From contig JAQFVV010012398.1 in assembly GCA_028023455.1 (NCBI GenBank), forward strand, positions 7,900,682 to 7,964,681: 64,000 nt of DNA. Reading direction: 5' to 3'. Positions 49,291-61,609 of the stretch are shown in pieces. This stretch comes from Epiperipatus broadwayi (Eukaryota > Onychophora > Udeonychophora > Euonychophora > Peripatidae). Every line of letters begins with the position of its first letter. The stretch's first letter is position 1. Below the pieces are notes generated by a model. It saw only the letters and a program-made list of their open reading frames with translations, did no database searches and was not told the origin of the DNA. Made by a program: the position numbers and the translations under genes.

Positions 49291-49737
49291 GATACAAATA
49301 CATATGATTTAAAATTTAAAAAAATAAAAATATTACAGCAAGTGAGATAAGGTGATATAGGGACTAGTCAATCTACCACAGCAAAACCATAATCAAATGT
49401 ATAAATATATGTAAACAAAGTTATATTCATTTTCTGTCAATAATCTATAATTTTATTTTACTATCTCCAATTGTTTTATGCAAAGAAACAAAACCTAAAT
49501 TAATGCATTTTTTTTAAAAAAGGAAAGACTTTTATTAGTTTAAACTAAATCAATAATGCTGATGTCTAAGGTATATATTGTGCCAGGCACGTTTGATGTG
49601 GCCAAGTACAAGATAAGGTCAGCTAAATTAATGGTCGAAAATACATAAAAAGCCATTAAATGGGGTGTGGGTATACTATTTATATAATTAAAATTTGTTA
49701 TAAATTAAGAAAGAGAACTGTGGCTATAGCATAAACT

Positions 49738-49763
49738 CACACACACACACACACACACACACA
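49738..49763. repeat. (CA)n microsatellite
   Basis: Thirteen uninterrupted CA units. Confidence 0.95.
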
Positions 49764-50452
49764 TGTTTAAAGCCAATGTTTAAAGGCTTAGAAATATGTA
49801 TTTGCAATTTTGATTTTTGTGTTTTTTATTTTTTTAAAAAAAGAAAAAGATAATTCCAAAGTGTATTTATAATTTTAAATATTTTTGTTTGATGAAGAAA
49901 TAGCGTTTATTTAACAAATTGTTATTCTCTATTTATATTTTTTGAGGGTTTACAAAAATGTAAAAAGGAAAATTTTAAATATTAATGTTGATTAAAAATA
50001 TTTAAGAATAATTTCAAAATTGAGGTTTTAATGGTCATTTTTTCTTCAGTTGCATTTGAGCAAGTCATTGTCTTAAATTTAAGAAAAGCCTAAAGGCATT
50101 GTGACTTCCTGTCCACGCTAAAATAATTTTAACAGGACAAAAGAGTTTAATTAGACTTGCAATAATGTGTGGAGAGAGGAATGTTCAAGTTATATGAAAC
50201 AATCTTTTAATTAAAACAGAAAAAAACTTCGATTCTGATAATGAAATTAATCAAGAGTAAAAAGATGTTATCATTTCATTGTGATCTGAATGGAGATATA
50301 AAAAAAAAATAAGAAAAAACTAATTGGAAATAAAATTCTTAAAACAATTAGTAAAACCAATTCAATGAGATTTGATTAATTTTTGTGTCAGGGAGGGTAT
50401 ACCTGAATTGAGATTGTACGGAAGTGGGATATCTGTTCTGAAATTGCAAGGG

Positions 50453-50549
50453 GCAGTTGACTTTTGATTTTCAAAGAAGGCAGTTCACCTTTGCTTTTCA
50501 AAGAAGGCAGTCTAACTTTTTCTTGTCAAAGAGAGCAGTTCACATTTGC
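50453..50549. repeat. Tandem repeat, ~27-bp units
   Basis: Units start with GCAGTT or GCAGTC at 50,453, 50,480, 50,507 and 50,535. The first two end TTTTCAAAGAAG, the third is 28 bp with small changes, and the fourth is partial. Confidence 0.8.
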
Positions 50550-51647
50550 AAATCTTATTGGGAAGCTAATGCTATTTCTGAAAAACGCGAAGTCATGCAA
50601 CTGTTTTAATCATGATGATTCTAATACCTTGCCATCATTGAAATAACCTAGCAGTTAACCAGTCAGTTGATTCTGATGAAGCATAACTACAACACGCCAT
50701 CGGAGCCTACAGTTAACTTAGGATCCTTAAACCAATAAAGGACAATTGATATCGTTAATATCCTGTTGAATATCCATTCTCCAACTTAAAGATGCAAATC
50801 AAGCATTCGCTTGCAGATAAAATGCTCATGGAATAGAAGCCAACTTCAGTGCGTCCGTCCAGCTCCACTCCTATCATCCCAACAGAATGTAAACCCCGAG
50901 ATTCATGCACCAAGGTGATGATGATCAATTCTATGAACTTATAATGCAGTCAAGTCCAGCCCTTGTCGCAGTAGATGAACGTATAGCCCACTCAAAACCC
51001 ATACAAGAATGCTCATAGACTTTATCGGGTACACTATTTTTTTTGTGTTTATTTTATTTTAAATTTAATATCCATTTCATACATATATATTTCATGTACA
51101 TACGTACATAAACCCACCTGTATATAACTTGTTAATTTTTCTTTATCTGCATAATGCATATGTGTGGGTTTATTTATAATCCACAGATCATTCTCTCACG
51201 TATAATTATTTGATTTATTTTCTTATTAAGAAAGAAATTTTCCTTTATTTAATTTAATTATTGCTTTATTAAATATTTCTTTATGATTATGATTTTGTTG
51301 TATTAATAGGATTTATGTAGTATAACATTTGTTTTGTATATCTAATCGATCTGGGAATGTATTCATATTATAAATGGTATGGGTAATGGATTAATAAAAT
51401 ATTTATATTATAATTCTAAAGTGACTACTGCCATAATTTTTCTTTATTCTCTTTGTCATTTACTTTCTCTAACCCATATTAGTTAATTATGCGAGTTTTC
51501 CGATCCCCATTCTTTAACTGAGAAAAGAGTATGCTGAGCTAGCAAATGGGAAATCATCTTACCGGGTTTTAAATCTCTATTTAGCACGAGGATACTTATT
51601 TATTATTTTTTTATGAATAATTATTTATCGGCACACATGCCCTAATA

Positions 51648-51830
51648 TCATTTGAACTTGCATATCCTTTCAGGAGGAGAGTTAAATTTCCTTCTGGGAG
51701 TGGCGTGAGGGGTTGATTTAGAGTCATCCCCCAAAGGTATGTAAGAGTCAACCTTTCCATAAGTATCTTCTGTGTCCGTAACACTGTTACGGTAGAGTTT
51801 GAATCTCTTCTTACTTCGGCATGTTGCCAT
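51648..51830 (-). CDS. Short unknown ORF with non-background codon use
   Basis: ATG on the minus strand (context AAAAATATGG) starts a 60-codon frame: MATCRSKKRFKLYRNSV, then TDTEDTYGKVDSYIPLG, then DDSKSTPHATPRRKF and ending PERICKFK. It is hydrophilic, with basic and acidic patches and many C- or G-ending codons (TGC, CGT, AAG, GAC), unlike anything around it. No domain is recognised. It sits in the G+C-richer part of the insertion that splits LINE copy 2. It could be the N-terminal exon or gag start of an element, or a captured exon. The opposite strand carries a donor-like CAAAG|GTATGTAAG, but all three plus frames before it contain stops. Confidence 0.35.
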   Translation of the reverse strand: MATCRSKKRFKLYRNSVTDTEDTYGKVDSYIPLGDDSKSTPHATPRRKFNSPPERICKFK

Positions 51831-51914
51831 ATTTTTCCCTCATGTTCAGTTTATGTGCATTCTTATATCAACAGACTAAAAGTTAACTGATATAATATAA
51901 TACAAATTCACAAT

Positions 51915-52600
51915 AAATAAAACTAAAATATAGGTGCTTTTAATGTCAGAGGGTTAAACTCCTCTCAAAAAATTAAACTGCCATTTAAATGATATGAAAT
52001 CAATCAACCACATATATTTGGCATTATAGAAATCAAAATTTACAGTGGTTCACAAATTAGCCATTGGACAATCTAAGCACAAAGAATTCATAGCCTTCTC
52101 AAAAACATCAGGACACCATCAGCAGGAACAGGTATCATCATTGATAAAAAAAATGCTCATTCAACTCATTTAAAATAGTATATATTAAGGAACATATCTT
52201 AATTATCACCTTTCATTACAAAGCAATAATATTAAACATAGCAATCACATACATCACTCCAGGCCCCACCATCATAAATAGATTAATACTAATTCTAAAC
52301 TTTAAATTTGCAAACACCTCATATCCAATATTACTTATAGGCGATTTCAACATATATGAAAACTTTACCCAAAAATGGCTTCATCTTTTTTCATCCCCTA
52401 TGATAAGTGGAAGGAGATTCTTGCCAGAAAGATCAGTATCATTTAATAATGATAAGATATTCATTGCTAATAGATCTTGTGTTTTACTAACAATCAAAAT
52501 GACTACCTGGATAAAAAAAACTCTTCTCTATTTTATCATTCAGCTGTTATGGTTATTCTGGACCTTAATTTCAATGACAGACTAACAGTCATTACAGGAA
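51915..52600 (+). pseudogene. LINE copy 2, ORF2 endonuclease domain
   Basis: Pieces read IGAFNVRGLNSSQKIKL, FGIIEIKIYSGSQI, TPSAGTGIIIDKK and SYPILLIGDFNIYEN. This is the same motif order as copy 1 (N-x-R, E-x-K, AGTG, GDFN), with frameshifts between. The following DH region is not recognisable. The divergence from copy 1 is substantial. Confidence 0.65.
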
Positions 52601-53640
52601 GGACCATCAGAATTCTACTTCCATCACACAGTCCAGAATTTCTATTCTCCAAAATATATATTTATTTGCAAAAAATGAAAGATATACAAATGGATCCAGT
52701 CCAAGCATGGTGTGCTTTGTCATTATAATATCATTTAATATTAACCATCTAACCAGGGCCATACATTCTCCAACAAAACTCCTAAGTCTTATGGATGATA
52801 CATATAAAAAATGTCATTTTAACATCACCAAAATTTCAATATTAAAAAAAACATATCAATCTATTTACATAGAAACAAAAAAAGCAAAAGTATTCCTACA
52901 CAAGCCTCACATCTTAACCAGAAATTATATCAGATGGGCAATGGGTCTTCCCTCTCCAGTTTGAATACCATTTGCCATTAAAATACAATCAGATGCTAAA
53001 CTTGATGCTGGAGAAAATATTTATTTATTTTAAAGAAAGGCAGAAGAATCCTCTCCTCAGTCTATCACATTTTCATATGGCAAACCAGAAGAAGAAATCC
53101 AATTTTACCCCTAATGACTTTATACAAAAAATAGAGGCAATACCAGAATCATACCATCCAGAAATAGACAGGATGCCTAAATTCGTATACGCATATTTTA
53201 ATAATTTTATAGTCAAATATATGACTGATCTTACAAATTTTTAAATTAAATCCACTTAAGGACCCTATCAAATATCACTTGTACCATTTATGAAGAAAAA
53301 AGAAATGATTTTCACACTAATAAACTTATGTCCAATTTCAATATCTCCACTAGGCATCAAAATAATAGAATCAGTAATCAAAGATAAAGCCCTACATTAT
53401 ATCAAAATTATCTAAAATGCAGTTTTCAAAAAAAGAGTCATCAACAGGGCAAGCTACATTTCTATTCAAAATAATTATAGAAACAGTAAGAGACAGCAAA
53501 AAATATATTCCATTTGCAATTTAGCCAGATATAGAGGTATCCTTTGACATGATACAGATAAATATAGCTAGATATATATAAATAACTATACATAATATTC
53601 TTAATTAGTTGGTAAAAAAAAAATTGCATCTTCACAACCC
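52601..53640 (+). pseudogene. LINE copy 2, ORF2 linker and start of RT, 3'-truncated
   Basis: RILLPSHSPEFLFSK, QMDPVQAW and IISFNINHLT correspond directly to EVLLPSQTIEFLFSE, LDPVQK and IISFNIQHLT of copy 1. Further on come VPFMKKKEM, NLCPISISPLGIKIIE and DIEVSFDMIQI (motif A, Ala changed to Ser). Homology ends near 53,640, before motif B. Most LINE copies lose the 5' end, so loss of the 3' part points to later deletion or rearrangement. Confidence 0.65.
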
Positions 53641-53699
53641 ATCATTTGACTAACTCTCTGCTATTTCTATATTAGTAAAAAAGTTTTATTTTTATTTAT

Positions 53700-56600
53700 A
53701 TATTGTAAGGATAACTTACAATCCTATTAAACTCACTTGTTTATGTGCAATATCAAACCATGAAGTTAAAAATATATTTGTAAGTTTATAAATATACATA
53801 CATTATCCTTTTACACTAAATTACCCATATACACATGTATATAACATAAATGTTATATTATAAAATTTTAATAACAAAAGTATACTTATATTTCAATCAT
53901 TCATATATATGTATAAAATATTTATTAAGTTAACTAACATCACTAATCAAGATGCAAAACATAAAGATAACTCTAGGTCAAGTCATATCTTAGCAACTAA
54001 ACATGAAGCAAATAAAATTATAACTTAATTATGCAATTAGTAATTATGATGCATTCAACAATAATCAAATACAAAATCATGAAATGAAATAGTAATTTAA
54101 CACATGCTAATTACTGGAAGTCAATCCTATTATAAAAGCTTAATTTCCAAATTAATTCTCTTTTACAAATGAACTAGTCATTACGCATAGTTATTTTGCT
54201 GTGTTCGAATATTAAATACATTAAAAAGATGGATCAATAGTTTGAACGAATTTTCTTTATTTATAAAATCTTCATAAGCAGAGAACTCTAATATTACTGA
54301 AGAAAAGAGTAAATAAATTACTCTTTAATATCATTAATAATAATTTCAAAATTAAAATTATCTTTAATATAATAATTAGAGATTCTTAATGATATCATTC
54401 TCAACTTGAATTTTAAGAAAGATAAATATCATCAAAAATATGTATATATCTAAACAAAATTATTTTAAGATTTCAAATTATAGAAAATGCATTGTGAATA
54501 AAAATGATTTGCCATAGGATCAAATGCTGTTTTAACCTAAAGCAGTGTAATTATTTATTCCTACTGAAATGCTTAATATATATATAATTCAATATCCAAC
54601 TTAAATTTATATCAAAATAATTTATGAAAGGAGATATTAACATCACATGAGAGGAACATTTAGGAACAACAGAGTATACTTATTACCTTACTGATGACTG
54701 ATAACCGGAAAATGAACATTATTACTCAAATTATGGAAATGAATAGGACAATACCATAAACTTTCAACACATCATATCAACTTTGCATATCAACATCCAT
54801 AAATATCTAATTTTATTTCCTTTACTGCTAAAATCTACTTATGTTGGAATAATCCATTTTGAAAAATTATTAGATGAAAAGAAAGTGGAAAGATCATTGG
54901 ATTAATTTTTTGTTTTTATTTAATAAAGTTTATGGCTTTCTTCAAAGTGACTTGACGAGACTAATAAATAAAATTAATATGAAGGTAAGATTTTACCTTT
55001 CTTACTATTAAATTTATTCACTTATGACAAGAGAGAATTTTTGTTTATTACTTAATTAATTTAGTAATATTTGTTTGTTTATTATTCAGTATAAATGATT
55101 AATATCCTTGGATGAAAGGTATTTTCTTTTAACAATATATACATAGATGGGAGGTCTTATAGAAGTGGAATCTTCTCAAAATGATTAAATATTACAAACA
55201 TTTTCATTTATATTTATACTGTTTAATTTAAATTTAGTTACTTAGTGTTATCATAATCTTTGAAATTATAAAATTTTATTTATTTTATTTTACAATATAT
55301 TAAATATTGTTTGTGCTATAATACATATCTATTATGGGATATTGGAAGGTATCAATTTAAAATTTATATAATTATATAATAGAAATATATGTAAAACACT
55401 CATAATAATAAATTTTATTATATAAAGATGAATTTAAATTGTTTTAAGTGAATAAATATTGTTAATTTTTTATTTTATTTTAAGGGAATCTCTGATTTAT
55501 TTAAATTATTTATTTTATTTTCATAATAAAACAAGATTGAATACACATACATATATATATATATATCATCCTGACTTAACATCATGATAACTTGATTAAA
55601 AATAATTTTGAAAATCTATTAAAATTATATCAAGTATTATTATTGCTACAGGATATTGATGGATCCTGAAGAGATGTAAGTGCAAAATTCACCCTGAATT
55701 CAAATTCTGAGTATAACGGAATAATCAAGAGAGGTGAAGATTGCATGAATTGGTCTAAGTTGTATCTGTATTAAATATTTAATATTAAATTATCTTATTT
55801 GACATAGATTCAATCATGCATTAAACTTTTATCACACTCATTCATGGTATCCTATATGAAGATCATAAGTCTGACTATAGTTAAATGCATTCACCCACAT
55901 TCTTAAGGGAATGCAGACCGTTACAATATATATATATATATACTATTGTTATATATGTAAAATTATGTAAATATATACCAGTAATTACTAGTAATCAATT
56001 TATATATATATATAATTACACACACACACCCATTCAGTTTTATGCTGACATTTATCACCTTAATGATTCCATTATAGAATTTTTTTTATGTATAAGAATG
56101 AGATAAAGATAAACTTCTGTCTTCAGAACAACTTAATTTTATTGGTACTAATCTTGGATTGGGAGAATTTATTAATATTTAAAATATAGTTCTAAATTAA
56201 GAATTCATTATTAATTTTTTATGTATGTTATCTATCAAAAGGCAGGTGGAGTTGGGGATAATATTCAAGTATAACATTTTAATATCATCAATAACAGGTT
56301 TAACATTTTTTGCCTCTCTTTTAAATCAAATTATTTCCACAAATTTAAATTAAATAGTAAAACAATAAGTTTATGGTGCTTCTGATCTGCCTTTCTTATC
56401 ACTGTTGAAAGCTACTACTGAAGACTCGTTTTGTTTTATAGTTTATCCATTAATACCCATCTGATTAACTCATATTTATCTGTGACTTTTGCTTTATAGG
56501 TAAATATATATATATCCATTTACCAATTTATAATTGAAATGTCAACTGGATTGGTTATGGGTTAACTTAAGAGGAAAAGAAAATCTTTAAAGTTGCTTAT

Positions 56601-59600
56601 TTTAAATAATTTAGCTAATTGAAATATCCAAATTAGCTCAGACTATTATATCATAAAATCCTTTATAACTAATGCTTAACATTTTAGTATTTGGAATCTA
56701 TAATAACCATTCATTATTATTAAAATTCACAAATGATATACAGTACGCTACTCAGTAGTATTGCTATTGTGACCCAGTACTATGATTTTTTTTTCTGGAT
56801 AATAAATTAATATAATGAGATTTGTTTGCAGAATAATCCTACTTCTTGTATAATTCTCAAGACTTTGAACTTTTTTTAAAAAAATATTGAAAATCTGGCT
56901 CTAACATTAAAGTCAATTATCCTTGTGTGTGTATACATAATATATTACAATAAAATAGTTATAATTAGCTTTCTATAGCTGATAATTCATAATGTCAAAG
57001 AATAGCCTAGGCCTATACCTTGGAGCAATGAACTACTTTTTAATCAGTCATTCACTCCTTTTTTGTATCCCACTTTTAAAAAATATATAAGGAAGAGAAA
57101 ATTCTAATTAATTTATAATAAACTAATTGAATAAGAACAATATATTTTAAGAGTAAGTATATCGTTTTAAAACTTTTTATATTTATAAGTTGCTAGTAAT
57201 TTAAAGAAAAGCATATTTGCTTAATCTAAGAATTTATTGAATCTCTTTTTCTGTATGTGTATATATAACACCATATTTTATATTTGTTGGTTTCAAAGAG
57301 ATTTTTGGTACTCTTCTGTCTATGAATATATATATTGGAAGGGTTTTATGACATGGTGGATATCTCATCTGTGATGTTTTCAAACAAACAGTTTTTTTTT
57401 CTTTCGCCCAAATATTCAGCCGAATAAAAAGGAAAATAAGGGAAAAAAACTGCAATAACTCTGATCGTCAATTCCACAACCTCAGTAGTAATTTCATATT
57501 AATTTGCTCTACTATTAAAAAATATTAGAGACTTTTGGCCTTTAGTGGGTCATTGGCATATTTTTGTCTAGGTATATAACTTTATATATATAGTTCTTTT
57601 AAATTATAATAATGATACTAATAAATAATATATAATTTGCAGTATTACTATAATACAATCATTATCAACTGAATTTATGTGAAAAAAAAAGATCATATGA
57701 TTTTCCAGGAACTTCTATTTCAGGTATTATTTGATTGTCTATTTATTATAGAGTTTATCTTTAAATTGGTTTAAAAGAATTGCCTCTGATTTTTTTAATA
57801 ATATCTTTCCTGTAATATTCTTCTGTAATTTAAATAGAAGTTAAAGGTAAAGGTTCAAAACTTTTCATGAGCTAAGAAAACTGAAGTAGAATTAAACTAG
57901 TTAATTCAAATGTATTTTGCATAGCTAAAAAATAAATGGCACTCATTTAATCTTTTTTTTTTGATTGACTATGATTCCTCATATAATTTGATAAATAATA
58001 GTACTTTTATGTTGATGATTGATTTGTCTATCACATATAAATATATGGTCATTAAATAAAAATGCATTTTTTGTTTAATTGTTAAATTTGAACTATTATG
58101 AGAAAGACATTATATTTGAAAATTTGATAGTGTCTCTTGAGTTTGATTTGTGTTTTGTTATTATAGTAATATATGTGGATTTAGTTTCTTCATATACAAG
58201 ATTCCATATATCAATAAAATTGCATAGCAAACAAAAAAAAAAGATATTCATTAAGCCTACCATATAGTTTTAGGATTTTAATTTTTCTATATTTAAACTC
58301 TTAACTAAGAATAGCTAGATATCATTATGTTTGAAAAATTTTGGTTATTAGTTAGATTATATATGGGAAATCTATTTAAAGCAGAAGCATTAAGTATGTT
58401 TAAAACTTAAAATAAAGTGTTACCTAACTTGCAATTAAATACTCAAGTTATCCATATAAGACAAAATGATACTATTATTTCTCAAGATTCTTATATTTAA
58501 GTACCAAGTGCTAATAAGTTTTATTAAAAATTATTGAAAACAATGGCTGGGTACCAGAGATTGATCAAATGTGTATTATTTTAACACATTATTATTGGCA
58601 AAATATTGGTTGGTTTCTTTAAACTCACTATGCAACTAATCACTTATCACTTAAAGAAATTGAGGTAAGCAAAATGAAAGTAGCCATAGATAATTCAATT
58701 TATCAAATCACAATTATTAACATAAGTACTGTTGTATGTTATTTTAATGACAATAATTGGTATCAAATAAATAGAAAATTATAATCAAATGACATGGTTT
58801 AACAGCTTTTAGAACAATTTAAAATTATTTATTGAAAGTTGAAGATTACTATTTTATTTTATTAGTGATTAAGTTAAATTATTTAAGTGTTAAGTATTAA
58901 TTTTCTAGATATATTATTGATATGTGAATGAGTTAGTTGCATGTTAAAGTTTTTAGAAATACCATTTTTGTTGTTTAGATAACTTGATCAACTGATGTGT
59001 TATGACAGAGAACTAGTAATACACAGATAGCCAGAAGTTTGAGTATTGGAGTGGCAGATATTTTTAAAATTACAGTTTATATTATATATGGTGAAACAAA
59101 ACACTGGAATTAACCCTAATATTTTCAATATACTAATAAATAAATAAACAAATAATGGCAATAGCTAACTTAGACCAATGATTCCTACATTGAGTAGCAT
59201 TTACGCCCAATATGTATATAAGACATTTATAGTTGTTATTTTATATATCTATTTATTCTATATTGAATATTTTAGAGTTAATTTCAGTGTTATTTTGTCT
59301 AATATTATATATTTAGGAGAGATTGTTTTATTATTAAATAATTATGAATATATGATTAATCAGCTGATGTAAATTATTTTTATCTTTTATTTATTTTCAA
59401 ATTTATTTTATACAAGTATAAAGACAAACCAGCTTTTGAATAGCCTCCTATAAAACAAAGACTTTCCTAATTTCTCTCTATGAAGATAATGTGGAAAATG
59501 CATTATTCACTAGGACTACTTGTTATTGAATAATGAGAGTTTTGGTTCCTCTTCCTTTATTTTACCCTTTAGGAAATAATGGCATCCTTATATACTGCTT

Positions 59601-59780
59601 AATAACTGGATAATAGTCTGCTGGTAACCGGAATAAAATTGGGTTATGTATATAAATTATATCCTGCACTATAAATAATAATAATCATAATCAAATGGTT
59701 TATTGGTATCAGTGAGTTTATAAGAAGTTTGAGTACTGGATATCACAGAATTGGGCAGCAATCCATGGATTTTGATTTCC
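53700..59780. other. Long AT-rich stretch, no gene seen
   Basis: Numerous TA microsatellites (for example 55,551-55,566, 55,926-55,942, 56,004-56,016). Short openings at 55885, 57234, 58079 and 59178 have no supporting motif. Around 58,430-58,680 a broken frame reads NNGWVPEIDQMCIILTHYYW with an AG|GTAAGC after KEIE. It may be a remnant of a gene or element but is too short to assign. Confidence 0.45.
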
Positions 59781-59790
59781 AGAATGTAAA

Positions 59791-59911
59791 CAGGCAAAAC
59801 TCTCCATATAGTAATGCCATTCAGTGCAAGCCAGAGTAATCAATGGATGCCAGAAGGCTTGTGCAAGCGTAAGAAATGGTGATCATGTGATGTTTAGTGG
59901 TGTAATATCTA
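59791..59911 (+). mobile_element. Solo copy of the hammerhead element's end module
   Basis: GGCAAAACTCTCCATATAGT, then GAGTAATCAATGGATGCCAG, AAGGCTTGTGCA, then TGGTGATCATGTGATG and TTTAGTGGTGTAA. All of these blocks occur in the 42.7-43.7 kb element and partly at 14.2 kb. The ribozyme-bearing body is absent and the copy is not palindromic. No target-site duplication could be matched. Confidence 0.75.
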
Positions 59912-59914
59912 ATC

Positions 59915-60660
59915 AATCAAAGTGGAATTCTAAATAGACCTTATTATATAACAATTTATAAGTTTATGAATAATCATCTGATTATAAAGCTTAGATCTTT
60001 CATTTCTCATTATGTATGTCTTTTACATAAAATATATTTTCATCAAATGTGCTACAGACTTTGAGCATCTGATATTCATATTAGAATAATAATGAAATTT
60101 ATAATTAAATATAACATGTATTATCTGTTTATTTTAGAATTGATTGAATTCAAAATCATACACACACACTATACACAATACACCATTTAATGATTACAGA
60201 AAAGTGTTTAGCAATATTATTACTAGGCAACCAGTAATTAAAATTGCTATTCCTAGGTGGAAATATATGTTCTAGCAAGCCATATTTGTTATGCTGGATT
60301 TTTGATGAAAATAATATTATAACTTTCCAAAATTAGCAATTTTAACTGCTGGTCACTTAGTAACAGCAAGGCTGAATACTTACCTCTAATTATTATATCA
60401 ATTTCCTCACACTGAAAATTTTTTATTAAGCAGTATCTCAGAGAAATATAACAGAGTATGCACATAAACATATATGAGATGTGCTTTAAATTTGTAAAGC
60501 TAAAAAAAATTGCCTAGTGCATTTTTGACTAATTAATTGTACTAATCATAGGAATGGTATTGATGAGGGAAAAAAACTGTGGAGCTTATTAAAAAGATGA
60601 AAATAAATAATTACCATATCTGAATAAAAATTTAATTGTTTAAGTTGGCCATTTTATTGA
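59915..60660. other. AT-rich DNA, no gene seen
   Basis: No motif recognised; the minus-strand opening at 60289-60471 is not supported. Confidence 0.5.
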
Positions 60661-60669
60661 AAGAGGAAT

Positions 60670-61170
60670 TCAGAAGTCTTCTTTGTTAATTTTATATTTG
60701 TCTCTGGTGATATTCTGACCTCTTCCAGCTTGCATTTGGTATCATTGCATTAAGAATAGACAACACTAGCAGATGTAGGCTCAGAAGTGTTGCCAGAGCT
60801 GGATTCATGTTCATAAGAAATTGATCTGGCATCACTTTGAGTTTTGTCTCAGTTATATATGTATTGGTGTTGTGCAATTAGGGTGGACAGATTGATATCT
60901 GATTTCACATAATATACAGCATAGCAGTTAGTGTGGGTGTATACAATTTTGTATACTATTTGTGACTTTTGGCTTAGGGTTGGAATATCTTTTCTATTAT
61001 TGTTAAGCCAGTTAACTGTGGAAAAAGTGTGAAGGCCTATTTGATGAGTTAAAAAGCAGTTTTTAGTGAAGCAATGAGTTGATCCAGGATTGTAAGGTAA
61101 TAATGTGCCAAATTTATCATTGATTTTAAGGGTGAGTATTTGAGTTTGGAATATAAATCTTTAACAGTTT
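60670..61170 (-). pseudogene. PLE family D C-terminus with decayed GIY-YIG domain
   Basis: One minus-strand frame stays open for about 165 codons with only two internal stops. It reads KINDKFGTLLPYNPG, then HQIGLHTFSTVNW, PTLSQKSQIVYKIVYTHTNC, YAVYYVKSDINLSTLIAQHQ, then SYEHESSSGN and KLEEVRISPETN. The layout is the PLE C-terminus: a connector, then an IVY-type GIY motif, a YIG position now YYV, an L-S-T-L-I-A-QH block in which the catalytic Arg is lost, and a Glu in KLEEVRIS. The sequence is unlike families A and B, so this is a further PLE lineage. Its reverse transcriptase is not attached; family B RT sequence lies directly upstream on the same strand. Confidence 0.6.
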
Positions 61171-61194
61171 GAATCAAAATTATGTCTTTATATC

Positions 61195-61600
61195 TGATAC
61201 TCTCATATATAGACAAAACAATACATAGGCAACTTCATAGGCTAACCTTTACACATTTTATAATATACACCTTCAAAAGAAGCTACAATGTTATCATCAA
61301 AAATTTTAAAAAACCCATAACAAATTTTATAAAGTTTTACTAACATCTTTACTTTTAAAAGCATATTTGATTATTTTTATGGAATCCATTCTATCAATAG
61401 AATCATACCTTTCTGTCACATTTAATAAAGCAATAACATCACTCACATCAATCACTATATTTTAATTCTATCTACAAAATCAAAAGATGAAGCAATAGTA
61501 TTGATTTCTTTTTGATTGAATAATATAATATGGATGATCAGAGAATAAAATTTATTAACAATATTTTAAAAAAGTTAAGAATAAAGCCATAAGTAATAAT
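61195..61600 (-). pseudogene. PLE family B RT fragment, inverted partner
   Basis: The minus strand reads SSFDFVDRIK, ALLNVTERYDSIDRMDSIKI, IKYAFKSKDVSKT, then FEGVYYKMCKG-stop-PMKLP. These are RT motif A and motif B regions, collinear with the plus-strand copy at 61,790-62,050 (LDATKMYFTI, SIKIIKHALKSKGV, WPMGLP). It is truncated at both ends and broken by stops. It faces away from the plus-strand copy, with a centre near 61,600. Confidence 0.6.
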
Positions 61601-61609
61601 GGGTACTAT

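Larger units (their letters stand above)
49300..51860. mobile_element. ~2.5-kb insertion between ORF1 and ORF2 of LINE copy 2, unclassified
   Basis: In copy 1 the gap between the ORF1 stop and the ORF2 endonuclease is about 110 bp; here it is about 2.6 kb. The extra DNA includes a (CA)13 microsatellite (49,738-49,763) and two stretches with distinctly more G+C (50,390-51,040 and 51,480-51,840). It also includes four ~27-bp tandem repeats and a short open frame on the minus strand. No reverse transcriptase, transposase or clear terminal repeats were seen. The boundaries are inferred from the LINE comparison, and the insertion may be composite. A non-autonomous or LTR-type element is possible but not shown. 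Confidence 0.45.

Noticed and set aside
50680-50720. CTGATGA at 50,685 as a third hammerhead
   Set aside because: No stem II or GAAA follows in register, and no helix I partner is present.
51640-51760. Plus-strand micro-exon between CCTTTCAG and CAAAG|GTATGTAAG
   Set aside because: All three reading frames of the segment contain stop codons, so it cannot be an internal coding exon.
53700-59780. Several 60-75 codon openings
   Set aside because: They are rich in Ile, Phe, Tyr, Leu and Asn as expected from AT-rich DNA and lack motifs, splice sites or homology.
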